In this document: piece after piece, positions 15,103-22,481 of the stretch
How the letters are laid out: every line of letters begins with the position of its first letter
How positions within the stretch are numbered: the first letter of the stretch is position 1
Source: a bacterium 1xD42-67
GTDB lineage: Bacteria; Bacillota; Clostridia; Oscillospirales; Oscillospiraceae
Length of the DNA stretch: 33,630 nt
NCBI GenBank assembly: GCA_003612335.1
Contig: RAYO01000043.1
Coordinates: 1 to 33,630 of the forward strand
Direction: 5' to 3'
Program-made: the position numbers and the translations under genes
The notes under the pieces: model-generated
Database searches by the model: none
Told to the model about the DNA's origin: nothing
The model's input: the letters and a program-made list of their open reading frames with translations, nothing else

Positions 15103-15941
15103 AGGATTTCCTCCGGCAAAACGGCATACTGCTGCTGGCGATCGCCCTGCTGCTGTCTATCCTGATCGGGGCGCTGTCCTTTGTGATGGGGGGCCAGGCC
15201 GACCCCCTGTCCGACCTGATGGGGGTCCTCACCACCCCCATCCGCCGGGGCGTGTCCGCCGCCGCCGACTGGGCGGAGGGGGCCTATGGCTATGTCTTCC
15301 GCTATGGGGAGATGGAGCAGGAGCTGAAGGACCTGCGGGCCCAGGTGGGCGAGCTGGAGGAGCGGGTCCGTCAGGGGGAGGAGGCCATCCGGGAGAACGA
15401 GCAGCTCCGAGAGCTGCTGGGATTCCAGGCCCGGCGGCGGGGACTGACCACCGAGCCGGCCAAGGTCACCGGCCGGTCCACCTCCAACTGGGAATCCACC
15501 CTCACCCTGAGCAAGGGCACCTCCGCCGGGGTGGATGCGGGGGACTGTGTCATCACCGAGACCGGCGTCCTGGTGGGGGTGGTGGCTGAGGCGGGGACCA
15601 ACTGGTCCACCGTCTCCACCGTGATCGACACCGATACCCAGATGGGCGGGATCGTCAATCGGACCTACTCTGCCGGCGTGCTGGAGGGGGATTTCGCCCT
15701 GATGAACAAGGGCCGGCTGAAGCTGAACTACCTGCCTGAGGCGGCCCAGCTGGTCTCCGGCGACGAGGTGCTCACCTCCGGCCGGGGGGACATGTTCCCC
15801 TCCGGACTGATGGTGGGCCGGGTGGAGGGGGTCTTCACCGACCCCTCCGGCCAGACCCGCTATGCCGTGGTCCAGCCCGCCGTGGCCCTGGATTCCCTGA
15901 TCGAGGTCTTCGTCATCAAGGATTTCGAGATCGTGGAATGA
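15099..15941 (+). CDS. mreC: Rod shape-determining protein MreC
   Basis: A 280-residue membrane-anchored protein. I chose the GTG at 15099 (GTGA overlap with the maf stop, AAAGGAG upstream), because the frame upstream has no membrane segment and no site. A TM helix (~residues 8-30, ILLLAIALLLSILIGALSFVM) is followed by a coiled coil (MEQELKDLRAQVGELEERV) and the MreC beta domains (TLSKGTSAGVDAGDCVITETGVLVGVV...IDTDTQMGGIV). MreC scaffolds the elongasome outside the membrane. Confidence 0.94.
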   Translation: MKDFLRQNGILLLAIALLLSILIGALSFVMGGQADPLSDLMGVLTTPIRRGVSAAADWAEGAYGYVFRYGEMEQELKDLRAQVGELEERVRQGEEAIRENEQLRELLGFQARRRGLTTEPAKVTGRSTSNWESTLTLSKGTSAGVDAGDCVITETGVLVGVVAEAGTNWSTVSTVIDTDTQMGGIVNRTYSAGVLEGDFALMNKGRLKLNYLPEAAQLVSGDEVLTSGRGDMFPSGLMVGRVEGVFTDPSGQTRYAVVQPAVALDSLIEVFVIKDFEIVE

Positions 15942-15986
15942 ACAGCATCCCCCACCAAGGGGGGAGCCCTATGTGGAGGAGCTTTT

Positions 15987-16499
15987 ATGACACGACGCGA
16001 CCTGATCCATAAATGGACCGTCTACGCCCTGGGGCTGCTGCCCGTCTGGGTGCTGGACGCCTACATCCTGTCCCGATACCCCCTGTGGGGGACCTCCCCC
16101 ATGCTGCTGCCTCTGGCGGTGGCGGCGGTGGCGGTGCTGGAGGGGGCCTACGCCGGCACCGGCTTCGGTCTGGCGGTGGGCCTGCTGTGGGAGCTGGCCT
16201 ATCCCGGGGGCTTCGGAGGGCTGGTGTTCTATCTGGCCCTGGCCGGGATGGCCATGGGGGCGGTGTCTCAATACGCCCTGAGCCAGTCCTTCGCCGGCTG
16301 TCTGATCTGCTCGGCGGGGGTGCTGGGGCTGCTGGACCTGCTCCGGGTGGCCCGGGGGCTGCTGGTGGACCTGGCCAGCCTGTCCGACCTGCTCCAGGTG
16401 GCGGTCCCCGAGTTCCTCTGGTCCCTGGCCTGGACCCCCCCGGTGTGGCTCCTCTTCCGGACCATCTACCGCAGGGTGGGCGGGACGAAGCTGGCATGA
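15987..16499 (+). CDS. mreD: Rod shape-determining protein MreD
   Basis: A 170-residue integral membrane protein with about five hydrophobic segments, of the length and position of MreD. Sequence conservation in this family is low, so the call rests on topology (residues ~11-30, 35-75, 78-100, 105-125, 140-160) and on its place after mreC. GTGGAGGAG precedes the ATG. MreD supports the MreBC-PBP2-RodA elongation machine. Confidence 0.85.
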   Translation: MTRRDLIHKWTVYALGLLPVWVLDAYILSRYPLWGTSPMLLPLAVAAVAVLEGAYAGTGFGLAVGLLWELAYPGGFGGLVFYLALAGMAMGAVSQYALSQSFAGCLICSAGVLGLLDLLRVARGLLVDLASLSDLLQVAVPEFLWSLAWTPPVWLLFRTIYRRVGGTKLA

Positions 16500-16530
16500 G
16501 ACAGATATTTTGAAGGCGGAGGGGAGAAAA

Positions 16531-17454
16531 ATGGGAGACCTTCCCGCGAATACCTATTTTTTGGAGTATGTGGACGGCGGCTTTCTCTGCAACGACAAAC
16601 ATCGGGTGGAGGCGCCTTTGACCCTGGAGGCCCTGAAGGAGGCTGCGGCCCGGTGTCCCAAGCTCACCGGGCTCTGCCTGGACCGCACGGAGCTGGGAGA
16701 CGAGTGCTTCCCTGTCCTGGCCCAAATGCCCAAGCTGGACATGCTCTCTCTGTTCGGCTGCCAAAACATCACCGGTCATGGGCTGGAACTGCTGGCGGAC
16801 CTGCCGCTGAAGCATCTGTTCCTCCAGCGCACCGCCCTGGATGACCAGGGGCTGGCCCAGGCGGCGAGAATCAAAAAGCTAAAGAAGGTCAACATCGCGG
16901 CCTGTCCCAATGTCACCGCCCAGGGCCTGCTGGATATCCACTGGCGGGACGGCCTGCAGGTCAGCGACACGGACCTGCACGACGACCAGGGCAAGGCGGG
17001 CCTGTTCACCCGGGAGGAGCGCAAGGCCTATGAGGACGCCCGGACCTATAAGTCCCTAAAAAACTCCCTGCCTCTCACCGCGCCGGAGCTGGCCGGTCCC
17101 ATCGCAGCTCTGGAGGGATTTTTTGACGACATGGACCGCTGGGAGGGACTGGTAGAGGAAAAGGGGCTGGACGGTCCCGGGATCCGCGCGGACATCGAGG
17201 ATCTGTTCGTCCGGCGGGTGAGCTGGGAGCCCAAGCCCGGCTGGCGGCCGGCCCACCTCCACGGGTCCGCCGGCGGGACCTACGCCGGCCACCGGCTGAT
17301 CTGCGGGGAGCGGGTGACCAAGAACAGATTCTGGATCTACGCGGAAAACGACATCTTTTACTACCGCTATCTCCTGCGCCTGGTGGACGGAAGCTGGATG
17401 ATCCACAACGCCCAGTGGTGCCAGCAGGGGAAATGGTCCTTCCACGGCCTGTAA
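16531..17454 (+). CDS. Leucine-rich-repeat protein with unknown C-terminal domain
   Basis: A 307-residue protein with no signal peptide or TM segment. The ATG at 16531 has GGAGGGGAG upstream; a TTG 21 bases earlier is less likely. Residues ~42-135 contain four to five LRR units of the ribonuclease-inhibitor/AMN1 type (LTGLCLDRTELGDECFPVLAQ, LDMLSLFGCQNITGHGLELL, LKHLFLQRTALDDQGLAQA, LKKVNIAACPNVTAQGL). After a charged linker, residues ~190-307 form a helical then beta-rich domain ending YYRYLLRLVDGSWMIHNAQW, which resembles an NTF2-like fold, though I cannot name the family. It sits between mreD and the PBP2 gene, 31 and 32 bp from each, so it is probably co-expressed with the rod cluster. 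Confidence 0.78.
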   Translation: MGDLPANTYFLEYVDGGFLCNDKHRVEAPLTLEALKEAAARCPKLTGLCLDRTELGDECFPVLAQMPKLDMLSLFGCQNITGHGLELLADLPLKHLFLQRTALDDQGLAQAARIKKLKKVNIAACPNVTAQGLLDIHWRDGLQVSDTDLHDDQGKAGLFTREERKAYEDARTYKSLKNSLPLTAPELAGPIAALEGFFDDMDRWEGLVEEKGLDGPGIRADIEDLFVRRVSWEPKPGWRPAHLHGSAGGTYAGHRLICGERVTKNRFWIYAENDIFYYRYLLRLVDGSWMIHNAQWCQQGKWSFHGL

Positions 17455-17486
17455 AACGGATACCGCACCGCCAAAAAGGAGACTCT

Positions 17487-19772
17487 ATGGATACCAAGCA
17501 ATTCCACCGCCGGGTGTGGGCCATGGTGCTGCTGCTGGCCATCATGGTCACCGGCATGGGCGCCGCCCTGTATGACCTTCAGATCAACAACGGCGACAGC
17601 TATTACGAGCAGACCCAAAAGAAGATCGCCGAGAGCCAGAGCGTCCCCGCCGCCCGGGGCCAGATCCTGGACCGGAACGGCCAGGTCCTGGTGTCCAACA
17701 AGGTGGTCTATCAGGTCACCTTGGACACGAAGCTCATGGGGGAGGACCGCAACGAGATCCTCCTGGCCCTGATCCGGGCGGCCCGGATCGAGGGGGTGGA
17801 GTGGAACGACAGCCTGCCCATCAGCCGGACGGAGCCCTTCTGCTTCACCACTGACACCCCCTTCTACACCGTCTCCTCCAACGAGGAGGGGGTGATGGAG
17901 CGCAGCCTCACCCGGCTGGGGAAGCTGGCTGACAAAATGGACTGGATCGACGACCCGACCAAGGAATCCCAGCCCGCTGCGGCTTCCGCCCCCAAGGAGC
18001 GGAGCTTTTGGGGCAAGGTGAAGGACTTCTTCACCGGCGGCGGCAAGGCGGAGGAGCCCGTCCAGACGCCGGCAGGGCCCCGGCCCCTCCCCAACGCCCG
18101 GCAGCTGCTGGGGCAGATGTGCGCCAGCTTCGGCATCCAGGGAGAGGGGGCGGTGGACAGGAAGGCGGCGGAGAAGGACGGCCAGACCGTCCCGGAGCTG
18201 AACATCGGCGACCTGCCCCCGGAGGACGCCCGAGCCCTGGCCGGAGTGCTCTATGAGCTGTATCTGCGCTCGAAGGAGGTCTATATCGCCAATGGATACG
18301 TCTTCGCCTCCGATGTGGACATCGACTTCATCTCCCGAGTGAAGGAGCAGGGGCTCACCGGCGTGGTGATCCAGCCCACCACTGTCCGCCAATACCACAC
18401 CCGCTATGCCGCCCACCTTTTGGGCCGGGTGGCGCTGATGAGCCCAGAGGAGTGGGCCTATTACAAGACGGTGGATGAGGACGGCGATGGGACCGCCGAC
18501 TACCAGATGAACGATGTGGTGGGCAAGGAGGGGGTGGAGCGAGCCTTCGAATCCTACCTCCGGGGCCGTCCCGGTACTCGGACGGTAGAGCGGAACACCA
18601 AGGGGAAGGTGGTCTCGGAGGATTGGACCACCGAGCCGGAGCCGGGGGACAACGTGATCCTCACCCTGGACATCGGCCTCCAGGCCTATGTGGAGAACCT
18701 TCTGGCCGAGTCGGTGCCCGAGCTGGAGAGCGAGAAGACCGAAGGCGCCGCCTGCGTGGTGCTGGATGTGGACACCGCCGAGGTGCTGGCCGCCGCCTCC
18801 TACCCCACCTTCGATCTGACCAACTACGCCGCCGAGCTGGCAGAGAAGGGGGACGACCCCCTTCACCCCTTCCTGAACCGTGCCCTCCAGGGGGCCTATC
18901 CCCCGGGCTCCACCTTCAAGATGATCACCGCCATCGCCGGCCTGGAGGAGGGGCTCATCACCCCCACCACCAAGATCCGGGACGAGGGCCGGTATACCTA
19001 CTACACCCCCGACGGCCCCATGTGCTGGATCTACCGGCAGTTTGGAGGGAGGCATGGACTGATCGACGTGTCCACGGCTATCGAGGTGTCCTGCAATTAC
19101 TTCATGTTCGATGTGGGCCGCCAGCTGGGCATCGACCGGCTGGACGACTACGCCGCCCGCTTCGGCCTGGGGGAAAAGACGGGGATCGAGCTGGAGGAGA
19201 ACACCGGCGTCATGGCCAGCCCAGCCTATACCGAGGCCCACGGCCAGACCTGGTATGAGGGCAATACCCTCTCTGTGGCCATCGGCCAGGAGAGCACCCA
19301 GGTCACCCCCCTCCAGCTGGCCAACTATATCGCCACCCTGGTCAACGGCGGCACCCGGAACGCTGTCCACCTGCTGAAGGAGGCCAAATCCAGCGATTTC
19401 TCCCAGGTGACCTACCGGTATGAGCCCCAGGTCCTGGATACGATCCAGATCCAGCCCCAGAACCTGGAGGCGGTGAAGGCCGGGATGCTCCGCCTCACCA
19501 CCCAGGGTTCCGTCCGTTCCGCCTTCCAGGGCCTGCCTTTCCAGGCGGGGGCCAAGACGGGCTCCGCCCAGGTCAGCGCCCAGACCGAGTCCCACGCCGT
19601 CTTCGTCTGCTTCGCCCCATACGACGACCCGGAGATCGTGGTGGCGATGGCGGTGGAGCACGGCGGCAGCGGCGGCGAGCTGGCCCATATGGCGGCGGAC
19701 GTGCTCAGCTACTACTTCTCCTCCCAGGAGACCCGGGAGGAGATCCCCATGGAGAACACGCTGATCCGGTAA
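17487..19772 (+). CDS. mrdA: Class B penicillin-binding protein (PBP2/MrdA-like)
   Basis: A 761-residue transpeptidase. The start follows AAAAAGGAG. A single TM anchor (~11-31) is followed by the dimerisation domain (AARGQILDRNGQVLVSN). The catalytic motifs are STFK with nucleophile Ser475, SCN at 535-537 and KTGSAQ starting at Lys690. It crosslinks peptidoglycan outside the membrane, and its place in the mre cluster argues for side-wall elongation. Length exceeds the usual 600-720 residues: residues ~155-200 are a Pro/Ala/Lys-rich insert (SAPKERSFWGKVKDFFTGGGK). SpoVD and other class B types are the alternative, since no PASTA domain is visible. Confidence 0.9.
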   Translation: MDTKQFHRRVWAMVLLLAIMVTGMGAALYDLQINNGDSYYEQTQKKIAESQSVPAARGQILDRNGQVLVSNKVVYQVTLDTKLMGEDRNEILLALIRAARIEGVEWNDSLPISRTEPFCFTTDTPFYTVSSNEEGVMERSLTRLGKLADKMDWIDDPTKESQPAAASAPKERSFWGKVKDFFTGGGKAEEPVQTPAGPRPLPNARQLLGQMCASFGIQGEGAVDRKAAEKDGQTVPELNIGDLPPEDARALAGVLYELYLRSKEVYIANGYVFASDVDIDFISRVKEQGLTGVVIQPTTVRQYHTRYAAHLLGRVALMSPEEWAYYKTVDEDGDGTADYQMNDVVGKEGVERAFESYLRGRPGTRTVERNTKGKVVSEDWTTEPEPGDNVILTLDIGLQAYVENLLAESVPELESEKTEGAACVVLDVDTAEVLAAASYPTFDLTNYAAELAEKGDDPLHPFLNRALQGAYPPGSTFKMITAIAGLEEGLITPTTKIRDEGRYTYYTPDGPMCWIYRQFGGRHGLIDVSTAIEVSCNYFMFDVGRQLGIDRLDDYAARFGLGEKTGIELEENTGVMASPAYTEAHGQTWYEGNTLSVAIGQESTQVTPLQLANYIATLVNGGTRNAVHLLKEAKSSDFSQVTYRYEPQVLDTIQIQPQNLEAVKAGMLRLTTQGSVRSAFQGLPFQAGAKTGSAQVSAQTESHAVFVCFAPYDDPEIVVAMAVEHGGSGGELAHMAADVLSYYFSSQETREEIPMENTLIR

Positions 19773-19874
19773 GACTGTCCTGCACCGGCGGAGATCCTCC
19801 GCCAAAGATGCCCCAGCGGAAGAGCGGGCGGATGGGATCCGCCCCGATCAGATCGAGAAGGAGATGTATCATCC

Positions 19875-20687
19875 ATGTCAGAAAACTGCACCCACGATTG
19901 TTCCAGCTGCTCCGCCGACTGTTCCTCCCGGGACCTGCGGGTCCCCGCCAACGCCATGTCCAGCATCAAGCGGGTCATCGCGGTGGTCAGCGGCAAGGGC
20001 GGCGTGGGAAAAAGCACTGTCACCGCCTCTCTGGCCGCAGCCATGGCCAAACGGGGCCGGAAGGTGGCCATCTTAGACGCCGATATCACCGGCCCCTCGA
20101 TCCCCACCGCCTTCGGGATCCACCAGCGGGCCACCGGCTCCGACGCAGGGATCGACCCCGCCGTCACCCCCGGGGGGATCGAGCTGATGTCCCTCAACCT
20201 CCTCTCCGCCAACGAGACGGACCCCGTGATCTGGCGGGGGCCGGTGATCGCTGGAGTGGTCACCCAGTTCTGGCAGGAGGTGATCTGGGGGGACATCGAC
20301 TATATGTTCGTGGACATGCCCCCGGGCACCGGCGACGTGCCCCTCACCGTCTTCCAATCCCTCCCGGTGGACGGGGCGGTGGTAGTCACCTCTCCTCAGG
20401 ATCTGGTGTCTATGATCGTGGCCAAGGCGGTGAACATGGCCAAGATGATGGACATCCCTGTGCTGGGCCTGGTGGAGAACTACAGCTATTTCCAGTGCCC
20501 CGACTGCGGCAGACAGCACGCGATCTTCGGCGAGAGCCGGATCGAACAGGTGGCCGCCGAGCTGGAGGTCCCTGTCCTGGCCAAGCTGCCCATCGATCCC
20601 GCCCTGGCCGGCGCTTTTGACGCGGGACGGATCGAGACCTTCCCCACCAACTATATGGACCAGCTGGCCAGCCAGCTGGACAGCTGA
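19875..20687 (+). CDS. Mrp/NBP35-type iron-sulfur carrier ATPase
   Basis: A 270-residue P-loop protein of the Mrp/ApbC/NBP35 class, which binds and transfers Fe-S clusters to apoproteins. The deviant Walker A is GKGGVGKST at 40-48, with DADITGPSIP and DMPPGTGD as further switch motifs. The family CPxC pair appears late in the protein (CPDCGRQH). The N-terminus adds four Cys (5, 9, 12, 16; spacing 3-2-3), a short cluster-binding tail similar in idea to Nbp35. GAAGGAGA lies before the ATG. Confidence 0.93.
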   Translation: MSENCTHDCSSCSADCSSRDLRVPANAMSSIKRVIAVVSGKGGVGKSTVTASLAAAMAKRGRKVAILDADITGPSIPTAFGIHQRATGSDAGIDPAVTPGGIELMSLNLLSANETDPVIWRGPVIAGVVTQFWQEVIWGDIDYMFVDMPPGTGDVPLTVFQSLPVDGAVVVTSPQDLVSMIVAKAVNMAKMMDIPVLGLVENYSYFQCPDCGRQHAIFGESRIEQVAAELEVPVLAKLPIDPALAGAFDAGRIETFPTNYMDQLASQLDS

Positions 20688-20702
20688 AGCAGGATACCCG
20701 GC

Positions 20703-20730
20703 GGGGCGCACCATGTGCGCCCCCATTTTA
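20703..20730 (+). terminator. Terminator after the Mrp-like gene
   Basis: A perfect 8-bp stem (20703-20710 with 20716-20723, loop CCATG) is followed by CATTTTA. It lies 15 bp after the stop codon. Confidence 0.65.
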
Positions 20731-21053
20731 CAGCTCTTCTTGCAAAATATGGGGGATCCTCTCCCGGCCCTCCCCTGTCCGCCCCTGGAGGGCCGATTTT
20801 TTCGTCACTCTCTATGCAGTTTTTTATCCGATCCCCCCTGGTGGACCGCCGGGCCCTTTTTCTTGGGGCAGAGGGGTTTTCCACATTGTCCACAGAGTTC
20901 TCCACACTCGTCCTCCACAGGATGTGGGATCGATCATCCACTTTTTAGTTTCCATAACATTTGTCAAGGCTGAATCTTATACAAAATTCCTCCGGAGGCC
21001 ATTTTTGCAGGGAAAGGTGTGTCTTCCGCCGGAAATGTGAAAGGAGCTTCCCC
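20731..21053. other. Long intergenic region before mnmE
   Basis: This 320-bp stretch has no believable gene. It is AT-richer than its surroundings, with several T-tracts (TTTTTTCG, TTTTTTAT, CACTTTTTAG). It holds the DnaA-box-like cluster at 20877-20919. A possible -35 (TTGTCA at 20961-20966) lies downstream, but no convincing -10 at the usual spacing. Confidence 0.6.
20877..20919 (+). promoter_or_regulatory. Cluster of DnaA-box-like 9-mers
   Basis: Four same-strand 9-mers are present: TTTTCCACA (20877-20885), TTGTCCACA (20886-20894), TTCTCCACA (20898-20906) and TCCTCCACA (20911-20919). The first three differ from the consensus TTATCCACA at one base and the last at two. Spacing is 9, 12 and 13 bp. 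Such head-to-tail boxes are typical of origins or DnaA-controlled promoters. Confidence 0.6.
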
Positions 21054-22433
21054 ATGTCCCTCCAGACCGACACCATCGCCGCCCTCTCCACCCCCCCGGG
21101 ACCGGGGGCCATCGGCATCCTCCGCATGTCAGGGCCGGACGCCGTCCGTATCGCTGAGAGATGCTTCGAGTCCCTGGGCCCCAAGGCTTTGCAGGACCAT
21201 CCCCCCCGGACGCTGGTCTATGGCTCCCTGTTGGACAGCGGGGGCGCGCCCATCGACCGTGCGCTGTGTACCTATAGTCTGGGCCCCAGCAGCTACACCG
21301 GAGAGGACACAGCGGAGCTGCAGTGCCACGGTTCGCCCATGGTGCTCTCCCTGGGGCTGGAGGCCCTCTTTGCCGCCGGGGCGAGGCAGGCGGGCCCGGG
21401 GGAATTCACGAAAAGGGCCTTCCTCAACGGCCGGCTGGACCTTGCCCAGGCGGAGGCGGTGGGGGATCTCTTGGAGGCCCGGAGCCGGGAGGGGGCCCGC
21501 CATGCGGCGGGCCAGCTGGCCGGGGCCCTGTCCGAGCGGATCGGGGGGATCTGGTCCGCCCTGGTGGACGTGATGGCTCACTTCCACGCCGTTTTGGACT
21601 ACCCAGACGAGGACATCGACCCCTTCCGCCTGGAGGAGCTGGATACCGCCCTGGCCGACCAGGAGGGGGAGCTGTCCGCTCTGCTGGCCACCTGCGGCCG
21701 GGGGCGGCTCCTGCGGGACGGGGTGGCCTGCGCCATCGTGGGCCGGCCCAACGCGGGCAAATCCTCCCTCCTCAACGCCATGGTGGGCTGGGACCGGGCT
21801 ATCGTCACCGAGATCCCCGGCACCACCCGGGACACGGTGGAGGAGCGGTGTGAGCTGGGGGGCGTCCCCCTGCGGCTGATCGACACCGCCGGCCTCCGGG
21901 ACACCGACGACCCGGTGGAGAGGCTGGGGGTGGAGCGCTCCCGGCGGGCCATGGAAGAGGCGGGGCTGATCCTGGTGCTCATCGACGCCTCCCGCCCCGC
22001 GGCCGAGGAGGACTTCTCCCTCCTCCGGCAGGCTGTGTCCCTGGCCCCCGCCATCCTGGTGTGGACCAAGGGAGACCTGCCCGCTGCGCCCTGTCCCGTG
22101 GGACGCTATGAGGAGATCGGCTGTCCGGCGGTGACGGTGAGCGCCAGGACCGGATATCTGGACGAGCTGTGCAATGAGATCTCCTGCGCCTTCCCCCAGG
22201 ACCTCTGGGGCGGCTATGGGGAGATCCTCACCAATGTCCGGCAGGAGGAGGCCGCCCGCCGGGCCCGGGAGGCGGTCCGCCGGGCCAGGGAGGCACTCAC
22301 AGCCGGCGTCACCCTCGACGCCCTCCTCACCGACGTGGAGGAGGCCCTGTCCGCCCTGGGAGAGCTCACCGGCCAGTCCGTCCGGGAGGAGGTCACCGAC
22401 CGGATCTTCGCAAAGTTCTGCGTGGGGAAATGA
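21054..22433 (+). CDS. mnmE: tRNA modification GTPase MnmE
   Basis: A 459-residue protein. The start at 21054 follows GAAAGGAGC; an upstream TTG frame is not supported. The N-terminal domain begins DTIAALSTPPGPGAIGILRMSG. The inserted G domain has the P-loop GRPNAGKS (230-237), EIPGTTRDTV and DTAGLRDT. The C-terminus ends FCVGK, with the catalytic Cys456. With MnmG it installs cmnm5 groups at U34 of tRNAs. In most Firmicutes it lies in jag-mnmE-mnmG-rsmG beside oriC; none of those neighbours is here. Confidence 0.96.
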   Translation: MSLQTDTIAALSTPPGPGAIGILRMSGPDAVRIAERCFESLGPKALQDHPPRTLVYGSLLDSGGAPIDRALCTYSLGPSSYTGEDTAELQCHGSPMVLSLGLEALFAAGARQAGPGEFTKRAFLNGRLDLAQAEAVGDLLEARSREGARHAAGQLAGALSERIGGIWSALVDVMAHFHAVLDYPDEDIDPFRLEELDTALADQEGELSALLATCGRGRLLRDGVACAIVGRPNAGKSSLLNAMVGWDRAIVTEIPGTTRDTVEERCELGGVPLRLIDTAGLRDTDDPVERLGVERSRRAMEEAGLILVLIDASRPAAEEDFSLLRQAVSLAPAILVWTKGDLPAAPCPVGRYEEIGCPAVTVSARTGYLDELCNEISCAFPQDLWGGYGEILTNVRQEEAARRAREAVRRAREALTAGVTLDALLTDVEEALSALGELTGQSVREEVTDRIFAKFCVGK

Positions 22434-22437
22434 GAGA

Positions 22438-22477
22438 GCGCCCAGGGGACGTTTCACACGTCCCCCGGGCGCTTTTT
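22438..22477 (+). terminator. Terminator after mnmE
   Basis: A long stem (22438-22452 with 22458-22472, one A/C mismatch) is followed by TTTTT. It separates mnmE from the convergent SLH gene. Confidence 0.88.
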
Positions 22478-22481
22478 CCAT

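Noticed and set aside
17367..19805. An 812-codon open frame on the minus strand
   Set aside because: It is antisense to the PBP2-like gene and is a composition artefact.
20731..21053. Main chromosomal origin
   Set aside because: The boxes are real-looking, but there is no dnaA, dnaN, rpmH or rnpA, and gene orientation on the left does not fit. It is kept only as a cluster of DnaA-box-like sites.
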